In this document: piece after piece, positions 1-6,521 of the stretch
How the letters are laid out: each line of letters begins with the position of its first letter
Position numbering within the stretch: position 1 is the first letter of the stretch
From: Opitutales bacterium
GTDB taxonomy: Bacteria > Verrucomicrobiota > Verrucomicrobiia > Opitutales > Oceanipulchritudinaceae
Reading direction: 5' to 3'
Assembly: GCA_007123395.1 (NCBI GenBank)
Contig: SKLD01000403.1
Span: 1 to 8,331 of the forward strand
Length of the DNA stretch: 8,331 bases
Notes under the pieces: model-generated
Database searches by the model: none
What the model saw: the letters and a program-made list of their open reading frames with translations, nothing else
What the model was told of the DNA's origin: nothing
Translations under genes and position numbers: made by a program

Positions 1-208
1 CCAGGAACTCCGGTGGATACGAACGGATATGCGCGCTTTCCCTCCGTGCAATCGTGTTTCAAGCAGCGCCCAGTGGATGCGGTGTCCTGAACCAATGGCT
101 CCGTCCGTCTGCGGGCCGAAGGAAAACAAGGAGCCAATTTCCATGCGGCTTTGCTCATCCGGGGGAATTCAAATTGCGGTTGGATTGAAAACAGTTATCG
201 ACAGACAA
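1..208. other. Upstream region without a supported gene
   Basis: All three forward frames are open at the left edge. One of them (1-90) would give a 29-residue tail ending in a TGA at 88-90 and could be the 3' end of a gene lying outside the window, but the tail has no recognisable motif. A 7-base inverted repeat (tggctcc at 96-102, ggagcca at 130-136) has a 27-base loop, too long to call a terminator. An AAGGAG ribosome-binding-like motif at 128-133 precedes an in-frame ATG at 143 and matters for choosing the start of the next gene. I see no convincing -35/-10 pair. Confidence 0.4.
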
Positions 209-1642
209 ATGACGCCAAAGATATCTACGCTAAAAGTCGGTTTGTTCGGAATCGGATTGGACACCTATTGGGATCAGTTTGATGGGTTGAAAGAGCGCCT
301 GTTGGGCTATCAGGCCCGGGTCAAAGGAGGCATTGAAGAAAACGGAGCTGAAGTTGTGGATTTAGGGCTCATCGACAACCCGCTCAAATCCAGTGCGGCA
401 GCCTCTGCCTTCCGGCGTGAGGAAGTGGAGCTGATTTTCCTTTTCATTACGACTTACGCCTTGTCTTCGACCGTGCTGCCGATTGCCCAAAAGACCAATG
501 TGCCGGTGATCGTGCTGAACCTGCAGCCGGTTGCGCAGTTGGACTACGAAAAGTTCAATGCGCTGGGTGACCGCGGGAAGATGACGGGGGCCTGGCTGGA
601 GAATTGCCAGGCTTGCTGCGCTCCGGAGATCGCCAGCGTCTTCAATCGTTGCGGCATCGATTTTCATTTAGTGACCGGATTTCTCGAAGACAAGGCCGCG
701 TGGGCCGAAATCCGCGACTGGATCCGCGCGACCAAAGTCAGGCAGGCCATGGCGCAGAACCGGGTCGGAGTGCTGGGCCACTATTACTGCGGCATGCTCG
801 ACGTCTACAGCGACATGACGCAGCAAAGCGCGGTTTTCGGCAACCACTTTGAACTGCTCGAAATGTGTGAACTGCTCGACGCCCGCGAGGCCGCCACCGG
901 GGAGCAGATTCAGGCGAAGATCGCCGAATTCGAAGAAGCCTTCGAGGTGTCCCCGGACTGTGAACGCGGCGAAATCGAACGCGCCGCCCGCACCTCCGTG
1001 GCGCTCGACGCACTCGTTCGCAACAATCGACTCGGGTCGCTCGCCTACTACTACGAAGGCAGTTCCGGAAACGCCTACGAGAATATCGTCACATCCGTCA
1101 TCGCCGGCAACACCCTGCTCACCGGCCGCAACATTCCCGTCGCCGGAGAATGCGAGATCAAAAACGTGCAGGCCATGAAAATCATGGACCTGCTCGGCTG
1201 CGGCGGCTCTTTCTCCGAATTGTACCTCGCCGACTTCAAGGACGACGTTGTCTACCTCGGCCACGACGGCCCCGCGCACTTCGCGATCGCCCAAGGCAAA
1301 GTCGGTCTTGTTCCACTCCCCGTCTACCACGGCAAACCCGGCAAGGGTCTGTCCATTCAGATGACCGTGGCCCGCGGCCCCGCGACCCTGCTGTCCGTTG
1401 TTCAAAAAGGCAACGGAAGCCTCAGCTTCCTCATCGCCGAAGCCGAATCGGTCGAAGGCCCGATCCTGCAAATCGGCAACACGAACAGCCGCTACAAATT
1501 CAACATCAGCGCCCGCGACTTCCTCCAGCAATGGTCCGAAGCCGGACCCGCCCACCACTGCGCCATCGGCACCGGCCACAAGGCCGCGGTCCTGAGGAAA
1601 CTGGCCAAGCTCTTGGGGATTGATTGCGTGCAAATTTGCTGA
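209..1642 (+). CDS. L-arabinose/L-fucose isomerase family protein
   Basis: Predicted cytosolic aldose-ketose isomerase of the arabinose/fucose isomerase fold, 477 residues from the ATG at 209, close to the usual ~500 of AraA. By eye, the four metal ligands of E. coli AraA (Glu306, Glu333, His350, His450) all have counterparts: Glu314 in GECEIKN, Glu337 in GGSFSELY, His352 in YLGHD, and His450 in PAHHCAIGTGH. The N-terminus has the KVGLFGIGLDTYW strand-turn seen in this family's Rossmann-like domain. Overall similarity to classical AraA is low outside these motifs, so the sugar (arabinose, fucose or another) is not settled. Start choice: 209 fits the family N-terminus but lacks a Shine-Dalgarno. 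ATG 143 has AAGGAG nine bases upstream and would add 22 residues. The frame stays open back to the window edge. It converges on purU, so it is not in the demethylation operon. Confidence 0.85.
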   Translation: MTPKISTLKVGLFGIGLDTYWDQFDGLKERLLGYQARVKGGIEENGAEVVDLGLIDNPLKSSAAASAFRREEVELIFLFITTYALSSTVLPIAQKTNVPVIVLNLQPVAQLDYEKFNALGDRGKMTGAWLENCQACCAPEIASVFNRCGIDFHLVTGFLEDKAAWAEIRDWIRATKVRQAMAQNRVGVLGHYYCGMLDVYSDMTQQSAVFGNHFELLEMCELLDAREAATGEQIQAKIAEFEEAFEVSPDCERGEIERAARTSVALDALVRNNRLGSLAYYYEGSSGNAYENIVTSVIAGNTLLTGRNIPVAGECEIKNVQAMKIMDLLGCGGSFSELYLADFKDDVVYLGHDGPAHFAIAQGKVGLVPLPVYHGKPGKGLSIQMTVARGPATLLSVVQKGNGSLSFLIAEAESVEGPILQIGNTNSRYKFNISARDFLQQWSEAGPAHHCAIGTGHKAAVLRKLAKLLGIDCVQIC

Positions 1643-1658
1643 AGCTTCACGCGGCGCT

Positions 1659-1680
1659 TTGCCCGGCGACTGTCGGGCAA
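1659..1680. terminator. Hairpin between convergent genes, possible bidirectional terminator
   Basis: ttgcccggc and its complement tgtcgggcaa form a 9-pair stem (one G-U) closed by a GACT tetraloop, 17 bases after the isomerase stop and 55 bases beyond the purU stop. A small second hairpin (cacc/ggtg, 1681-1693) follows directly. Neither side has a T run, so intrinsic termination is plausible from position and stem strength but not shown. Confidence 0.45.
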
Positions 1681-1735
1681 CACCTTTATGGTGCGGAGGC
1701 GGGGGGCATCCCAATGGCACCCGGATTCAATTGTA

Positions 1736-2611
1736 TCAGGAAAACAGAATGGTTTTGTTTTCATGCACCAAAATCCGGTCTTCGAGGTGACAGCGCAAGC
1801 CGCGGGCCAGCACGGTATTTTCAACGTCTTTGCCCAGGCGCATCATGTCTTCGATCGTATCGCTGTGGCGGACACGGATAACGTCCTGCTCAATTATGGG
1901 GCCGGCGTCGAGTTCCTCCGTAACATAATGGCAAGTGGCACCGATAAGTTTAACCCCGCGCTCCTTCGACTGATGATAAGGCCGTGCTCCGACAAAGGAG
2001 GGCAGAAAACTGTGGTGTATGTTGATCACACTATTGCGGAACCTTTCGCACAGCCACGACGGAAATATCTGCATGTAGCGGGCCAGGACAATGGCGTCCG
2101 GAACGGCTTCCTCGATCCGCCGGGCGGTTTCCTCAAAGGCTGCCTGTTTGCGCGTCGCCTCTTTCGGCACAGGCACATGATGATAAAGAATGCCATACCA
2201 TTCCACAAGCTCGCGCAGATCGTTGTGGTTGGAGATGACACAGGGCACATCCATTTTCAAGTCACCGACCCTCCAACGATGCAGCAAATAAGCGAGGCAG
2301 TGGTCGAATTTACTGACCAAGAGAACGACCCGCCGGCGCTCGTTTGGGTCACGCAGTTTCCATTTCATCGCAAACGCTTCTGCAATTGGCCTGAACGCCT
2401 CGGACATCTCAGGCACCAACCCGTCGGCGTCGGGTATATCGAAGCCGTAGCGCATGAAAAAGGTGTTGCTGCCGCTGTCCTGGTATTGATCCGCCTGCGT
2501 TATGGAGGCCCCCCGGTCGGCCAGAAAGGTAGCCACACGGGCCACAATTCCGATCCGCTCCGGACAGCTCGCAATCAAACGCAGGCTCCGCATTGTCGAC
2601 TTATTGCTCAT
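1736..2611 (-). CDS. purU: Formyltetrahydrofolate deformylase PurU
   Basis: Hydrolyses 10-formyl-THF to formate and free THF in the cytosol. It is 291 residues, the normal family length. An ACT-type regulatory domain occupies about residues 9-85 (RLIASCPERIGIVARV start). The formyltransferase catalytic domain occupies about 94-275, with hallmark stretches SKFDHCL, CVISNHNDL, VLARYMQI, INIHHSFLPSFVGARPYHQ and TEELDAGPIIEQD. The catalytic Asn/His/Asp triad of the fold is seen as Asn197, His199 and Asp235. It is the last gene of the operon. Its ATG at 2611 lies inside the end of the upstream demethylase gene (11-base overlap, ATGAGCAATAA), suggesting translational coupling. An alternative ATG at residue 7 (2593) would remove the overlap. 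In this context the role is probably dumping the C1 unit as formate and recycling THF, rather than feeding purine synthesis. Confidence 0.96.
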   Translation of the reverse strand: MSNKSTMRSLRLIASCPERIGIVARVATFLADRGASITQADQYQDSGSNTFFMRYGFDIPDADGLVPEMSEAFRPIAEAFAMKWKLRDPNERRRVVLLVSKFDHCLAYLLHRWRVGDLKMDVPCVISNHNDLRELVEWYGILYHHVPVPKEATRKQAAFEETARRIEEAVPDAIVLARYMQIFPSWLCERFRNSVINIHHSFLPSFVGARPYHQSKERGVKLIGATCHYVTEELDAGPIIEQDVIRVRHSDTIEDMMRLGKDVENTVLARGLRCHLEDRILVHENKTILFS

Positions 2612-3953
2612 TCAGGCGCTCGGTGTGGAGGGTCGCTCGGATATCAGTTTGCTCATGGCGCTCGACAATGGGTTTGGCGGAACCACCCCCTTCCTCTCCC
2701 CAGACAACGCGCACCGTGGTGCCTTCGGCCACGGCGTTTTCATCAATCATGGCCAGCGAGAACCAATGGCGGACATTGCTCGTATAAACGGTATATGTGG
2801 AGAGCCCGACCATACGATCACCCATCAGAACCTTGTCAAAGGGCAGGATGGAATAGTAGGCGTTGGGCACCTCCATGTATTTATAGCGCGGCCCGTTGCC
2901 CAGTTGGCTGGCGAAGACTTTCAGGACATCCTCATCATTCCACTTCAACCAGACCTTGCGGCGATGCGGTTGAGCGGCGATCTTTTCGAGCGCTTCGCGA
3001 CCAATGAAATCGTGATCAAATTTCACGTGCCCGCCGTAACCAAGGTCCCATGGCGTTTGATAATAGTCCTCAATATCTTCGGAATAATAGCTCCCGCCCA
3101 ACGAAGCATTGGCCTCAAACCCATCGCCGGGAAGCCACTCGCGATAGGGCTTCATGGTCTCTCCCGCATAAATGGCGGGCATGGGCGATGGAATCCAACC
3201 ACTCTCCGGGGAAACGGTCGCATAGGCGCGGCTCCCCCCGCGCACCAGCCCGAACTCGGGACCGGCGGTGAGGAGGGCGTCCAGAATAGCGGGGCCGTCC
3301 TCCACCGGACCATGCAACTCCAGCCCCCCCATACGCGACATATTGTGATTGAGCGCACGGACTTTACGTCCCGCGATCTGGAGGTCGCCCAGGTGGAAGA
3401 ACTTGATTTCCGGGAAAGGGCCCTCGTGAACTTTTTGGATCAGCTTCAGGGCATGCGGGCCCTGGATCTGGTAGCGGTATATGAGCCGGTTGCCGAGGTT
3501 GCTGACCGTGCGCTCGTCGCGGGTGACCTCCACGTCGTAGCCACCGGTTTCGGCGTGGAAGTTCACCCAGTTGGGCACGCTCGGGCGGCCCACAACGCTG
3601 ACTTTGTGCTCGCTGTGCCCGAAGAGAATGGCGTCGCCGATGACCTTGCCCTCGTCGTTGCAGGCGACAATCTGCTTGGCTCGATTGGCCCCGAAGTTTT
3701 TGAACGTGTTGACCGCCACATCCGAAAGCAATCGGCGCACATCCGGTCCTTCGAAGTAAACATCGGTCATGTGGAAGGACTGATCAAAGAGCACGACACT
3801 CTCCTGCCAGGCACGTTGCTCGTCGCGCCAATTGGTATATTGCGCGGCGAAGGGAAATTCGTATCCACCCGTGGGCGAATGACGGAGCATTTCCACGGGG
3901 CTGGCATGGTTTTGGAGTTTGGCCTCGAGGCTCGGGGGAGGGGTCTGACGCAT
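2601..3953 (-). CDS. LigM-like THF-dependent O-demethylase (GcvT/aminomethyltransferase family)
   Basis: Predicted cytosolic methyltransferase taking a methyl group from a methoxylated substrate onto THF, giving 5-methyl-THF. It is 450 residues from the ATG at 3953. That matches Sphingobium LigM (471) and is much longer than GcvT or DmdA (about 360-370). Full-length similarity to LigM as I remember it includes VEMLRHS, NWRDEQ.AW, VLFDQSFHM, GGSRAYAT..ESGWIPSPMPAIY, KPYREWLP, NIEDYY-like IEDYY, and KFDHDFIGREALE. LigM active-site residues His60, Arg122 and Tyr247 align by eye with His61 (DQSFHM), Arg123 (VGRP) and Tyr244 (GSRAY). Start: a TTG at 3995 would lengthen it by 14 residues, but ATG 3953 follows a purine-rich GAAGAAAAG and fits the family N-terminus. 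It lies 53 bases after the metF-like gene and overlaps purU by 11 bases. The neighbours that oxidise methyl-THF support the reaction; the natural substrate is inferred, not proven. Confidence 0.88.
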   Translation of the reverse strand: MRQTPPPSLEAKLQNHASPVEMLRHSPTGGYEFPFAAQYTNWRDEQRAWQESVVLFDQSFHMTDVYFEGPDVRRLLSDVAVNTFKNFGANRAKQIVACNDEGKVIGDAILFGHSEHKVSVVGRPSVPNWVNFHAETGGYDVEVTRDERTVSNLGNRLIYRYQIQGPHALKLIQKVHEGPFPEIKFFHLGDLQIAGRKVRALNHNMSRMGGLELHGPVEDGPAILDALLTAGPEFGLVRGGSRAYATVSPESGWIPSPMPAIYAGETMKPYREWLPGDGFEANASLGGSYYSEDIEDYYQTPWDLGYGGHVKFDHDFIGREALEKIAAQPHRRKVWLKWNDEDVLKVFASQLGNGPRYKYMEVPNAYYSILPFDKVLMGDRMVGLSTYTVYTSNVRHWFSLAMIDENAVAEGTTVRVVWGEEGGGSAKPIVERHEQTDIRATLHTERLNEQ

Positions 3954-4006
3954 GGTATTCTTTTCTTCGGATGGTGATTTGATCGGTGAGGGCAAAACAG
4001 AGGGGT

Positions 4007-5284
4007 TCAGACGGCGGCGGGGGGAAACGTGAGGCCGGCGCGTTTCCGGGCTTCCACCGCCCGTTCACGAATCTGGATGAGAAACTCGTTGATACACTCC
4101 GGCGACATGCCGAAATTCATGACGTGGATTCCGGCGGCCCCGGCTTCGATCAAGCCCTCGGCAACCTCGAATGCCCAGTCAAGGCAGTGCTGTTGAAAGT
4201 GATCGCGTTCCATAATGGCATGCAGCGACGGGTCGACATAGACGCCGGGCAGGCGGCACAGCACCTCAAACATCTTCCGACTACCAATCAGGGGCAGCGA
4301 GGGGATGGTGAGCTTGGGCTCTTCCTCACGGCCCTCACGCACTTGGCGGTACCATTCGACGAAGGTTGGCACATGGGTTACCGCCTGGGTCTGGCAAAAG
4401 CGCGCACCGGCGGCCCGCTTGAAGGCGAGGCGCTCCACACTGATCGGCATGGGCGTGGAAAATGGATTCGCCGCGCAGCCAAGGAAGGGCACGATCCCCA
4501 GGCGCTCGCCCCAATCCTGCAATTTCCCGTTGGCAAAGTGAATCATCTGCGAGCTGTCCATCGGAAACCATGTTTGCTGGGTGATCTTGCGCTCCGTTTG
4601 AGGCAACCAGTCGCCCGTCAGAAGAAGAAAGTTCTGGTAGCCCATGTTCATGGCCTTTTCAACCTCATGGAGGAAGTCCTCCTTGTCGTGGTCGCGCCCG
4701 CAGAACTGGATCACCGACTCAACTCCGTGGGCGGCCACGACTTTCCCTGTCTCGGTGGAGTGCAGCGAAGGCACCCCGCCGGCATTGGTGGTCGTGTTGA
4801 CCGCGTCGACTTTGTCGGCCACGCGCTTCATGATTGCTTCCACCCGGGACAATCCTCTGGCGTTGCGCGGAGAGGCGATTTCGAGCGTGAGCAGAAACTC
4901 CCCGCGTCCCATCTTCGCTGCCAACTGCGAACTGGCGGGGATGTGGCGGGTGTCGACAAAATCATGCGGCAGGCGCGTCTCGCGGTCTTTTCCGTTAAAC
5001 AAGTTGACGTAGCTCGCGGTATTAAACAACGCCTCCTTCGGCGGAAGATGGATTTTATGTTTCTTCTCCTTCTTCTTCGTCTCAATGCGCGTCCAGACAC
5101 AATCCATCTCCGGAATCACCTCGCATTTGCCCTCCAGCGTGCCGCCACACGGGCCATTGCGCAGACCCTTGGGACAGTTCATCGGACAGATCAAGGCCGT
5201 GTGGCTGAGCACACATTGTCCACACATGCGGCAATCAAAGAGCCGCTCCTTCAACCATTTTTCCGCCTTGTAAATTACGCTCAT
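4007..5284 (-). CDS. metF: Fused MetV-MetF methylenetetrahydrofolate reductase
   Basis: 425-residue two-domain protein. Residues 1-65 form a cysteine-rich MetV-type domain (the MTHFR C-terminal domain family, here at the N-terminus): Cys18, 21, 24, 33, 37, 46, 54 and 62 within a C-x2-C-x2-C...CPMNCPKGLRNGPCGG arrangement, likely binding Zn or an Fe-S cluster. After a Lys/Glu-rich linker (about 66-80), residues 125-415 form a MetF TIM barrel. Its markers are LTLEIASPR (catalytic-Glu strand, Glu135), QFCGRDHD, LLTGDW, GARFCQTQ and GIHVMNFG. MetF interconverts 5,10-methylene-THF and 5-methyl-THF; beside a demethylase it probably runs in the oxidative direction. MetV in acetogens is a separate subunit linking MetF to its electron partner, so this fusion may use a non-NADH acceptor (inference). 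It is the first gene of the operon; GAGGGGAG at 5296-5303 is the likely ribosome-binding site, 11 bases from the ATG. Confidence 0.9.
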   Translation of the reverse strand: MSVIYKAEKWLKERLFDCRMCGQCVLSHTALICPMNCPKGLRNGPCGGTLEGKCEVIPEMDCVWTRIETKKKEKKHKIHLPPKEALFNTASYVNLFNGKDRETRLPHDFVDTRHIPASSQLAAKMGRGEFLLTLEIASPRNARGLSRVEAIMKRVADKVDAVNTTTNAGGVPSLHSTETGKVVAAHGVESVIQFCGRDHDKEDFLHEVEKAMNMGYQNFLLLTGDWLPQTERKITQQTWFPMDSSQMIHFANGKLQDWGERLGIVPFLGCAANPFSTPMPISVERLAFKRAAGARFCQTQAVTHVPTFVEWYRQVREGREEEPKLTIPSLPLIGSRKMFEVLCRLPGVYVDPSLHAIMERDHFQQHCLDWAFEVAEGLIEAGAAGIHVMNFGMSPECINEFLIQIRERAVEARKRAGLTFPPAAV

Positions 5285-5295
5285 GACTCAGAATG

Positions 5296-5303
5296 CTCCC
5301 CTC
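5296..5303 (-). promoter_or_regulatory. Ribosome-binding site of the metVF gene
   Basis: GAGGGGAG on the minus strand sits 11 bases upstream of the ATG at 5284, slightly long spacing but purine-rich, and it supports that start codon. Confidence 0.5.
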
Positions 5304-5318
5304 TTAAGGAGGATAGGT

Positions 5319-5324
5319 AGTATA
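5319..5324 (-). promoter_or_regulatory. Candidate -10 element of the demethylation operon
   Basis: TATACT on the minus strand is one base off consensus and would start transcription near 5312, leaving a leader of about 28 bases. No good -35 hexamer lies 16-18 bases upstream, which suits an activator-dependent promoter. The repeated TTTCCGG elements sit where such an activator would bind (about -40 to -68). Confidence 0.4.
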
Positions 5325-5351
5325 CCGATACCGCCCGAATTATCTTGGACA

Positions 5352-5383
5352 TTTCCGGAAAATCTGATTGTATTTTCCGGCAA
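5352..5383. promoter_or_regulatory. Two direct TTTCCGGnAA repeats, candidate AraC-family binding site
   Basis: TTTCCGGAAA (5352-5361) recurs as TTTCCGGCAA (5374-5383), 22 bases apart, about two helical turns. The first copy is itself a perfect 10-base palindrome. AraC-family proteins typically bind two direct half-sites about 21 bases apart next to the -35 region. The second copy touches the ATG of the regulator gene, so binding could also repress that gene's own expression. The binding protein is inferred from position. Confidence 0.45.
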
Positions 5384-6258
5384 TGTCTTTCCATGCGAAG
5401 GATTCAGACCGCCGCAAAGCTCCCGCTGACGTCGAAGTTCCCGAGGGAGCGGTTCGAATCGTCGAGAGTCACCACGCTGCCGAATTCACGATGACGATGG
5501 ATGCCTGGCCGTTTCACAAGATAGTCTGGGTTGCCATGGGATCCGGGCGATTGGAATACAAGGGTGGTCGGCGGGAACTGCAGCAGGGCGATTTCGTCCT
5601 GCTGCCCGCGCACTGGGCACATCGCTTTGTGGATAATCCCCGCGAGCCCCTGACACTTGTATTATTCTGCATTTGCACCCGCTTTATCGAGAGTAAAGTC
5701 AATCCTGAGCGGGCGGAAATCTGGGCGATGATCGCCAAAGAAGCTTGGGTTGGCCAACCCCTGCGTGCCCGCACCGCCTTCCACCACTCGGCGCTCTTGG
5801 AACGGTTTCGACGCGCCCTGCGCGAGCAGGGCAACCGCGCTCTTGGCTGGAAGACCGCCCTGCGCGGTGTTGCCGACGCTATCCTAATCCGTTTTGCCCG
5901 CCAGCATCTGGCATGCAAAATGATCGACTCGGGAACCAAGAGCCGCGAATCCGTGCAGGGGGCCATTGAGCACATCGACAGCCATCCCCACGAACCCCAG
6001 CGCATCGCCGACATGGCGGACAAGTGCCAACTGTCGGAACGGCGGTTCACCCAGCTGTTTAAACAAGAAACCGGCACCACCTTTAGCGCCTACCTGAACC
6101 GGCGGCGCATCCAATACGCCTGCGAGCGCCTCCGCGAAACGGGGCACATCCTCTACGCCTGCCACGAATCCGGCTTTAATGATCCGGCTTATTTCTACCG
6201 GGTTTTCAAGAAGCAGACGGGCCGCACTCCCGGTGCCTACCTGCGGGACTTGCCGTGA
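5383..6258 (+). CDS. AraC-family transcriptional regulator with cupin sensor domain
   Basis: 291-residue DNA-binding regulator. Residues about 43-98 form an AraC-type cupin sensing domain (GSGRLEYKGG...LQQGDFVLLPAHWAHRF). Residues about 193-290 form the double helix-turn-helix: first helix pair around IADMADKCQLSERRFTQLFKQETG, second around GHILYACHESGFNDPAYFYRVFKKQTGRTPGAYL, the conserved family signature. Start: an in-frame TGA at 5365 limits the choice to TTG 5368 or ATG 5383; I prefer the ATG, although neither has a clear Shine-Dalgarno. It is transcribed divergently from the demethylation operon across 98 bases and is the natural candidate for its activator. The ligand cannot be read from sequence; cupin AraC members usually sense small sugars or related compounds. 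It could equally control the downstream symporter. Confidence 0.93.
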   Translation: MSFHAKDSDRRKAPADVEVPEGAVRIVESHHAAEFTMTMDAWPFHKIVWVAMGSGRLEYKGGRRELQQGDFVLLPAHWAHRFVDNPREPLTLVLFCICTRFIESKVNPERAEIWAMIAKEAWVGQPLRARTAFHHSALLERFRRALREQGNRALGWKTALRGVADAILIRFARQHLACKMIDSGTKSRESVQGAIEHIDSHPHEPQRIADMADKCQLSERRFTQLFKQETGTTFSAYLNRRRIQYACERLRETGHILYACHESGFNDPAYFYRVFKKQTGRTPGAYLRDLP

Positions 6259-6521
6259 TGCGCGTAAACGGACCGCTACCGCCCGGCACCGGAGCGCTTG
6301 AGGAATTTCCACACCCTCCCGAGGGAAGCGGTCGATGTTTCAAAAACTATGCGGAATCAACCATTTGCGGACAATTCGGTTGCCCGCCCTTCCTTGCCAC
6401 CTAGCTTCACCAAGAATGAGTTCTTCGATACCTCAACCGGCAAGCCACTGGCTTATCCGGGTCGCAGCCTGCAAAACCGGCCAAGCTGGTGAACATAAAC
6501 ACCGTACAAGTGAAAAGGGAA
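6259..6521. other. Intergenic region upstream of the symporter
   Basis: This 263-base gap between two co-directional genes contains no gene I can support. Two short overlapping frames (6298-6492 and 6335-6529) have no motif and no ribosome-binding site. No clear terminator follows the regulator. The gap holds a perfect 13-base dyad at 6442-6454 and probably the promoter of the symporter, though I see no convincing -35/-10 pair. Confidence 0.5.
6437..6460. promoter_or_regulatory. Dyad upstream of the symporter, candidate operator
   Basis: AAGCCA-C-TGGCTT (6442-6454) is a perfect inverted repeat, flanked by CCGG on both sides (6437-6440 and 6457-6460, one base off symmetry). A partial copy, AACCGGCCAAGCTGG (6475-6489), lies about 40 bases downstream. 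It sits 60-85 bases before the symporter ATG, a typical operator position. The binding protein is unknown. Confidence 0.35.

Noticed and set aside
1..90. Possible 3' end of a gene entering from the left
   Set aside because: Only 29 residues without a recognisable motif, and all three forward frames are open there, so it cannot be told from chance.
668..1720. 350-residue open frame on the minus strand
   Set aside because: Antisense shadow of the isomerase gene; low-complexity Gly/Ala/Val-rich translation with no motif, and the opposite frame has clear catalytic residues.
2502..3977. 491-residue open frame on the plus strand
   Set aside because: Antisense to the LigM-like gene, which matches its family along the whole length.
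5306..5313. Perfect AAGGAGGA Shine-Dalgarno-like motif on the plus strand
   Set aside because: No ATG, GTG or TTG follows at usable distance, and an in-frame stop at 5365 separates it from the AraC gene; probably coincidence within the divergent promoter.
3986..5320. 444-residue open frame on the plus strand
   Set aside because: Antisense to the MetVF gene, whose cysteine motif and MetF signatures are unambiguous.
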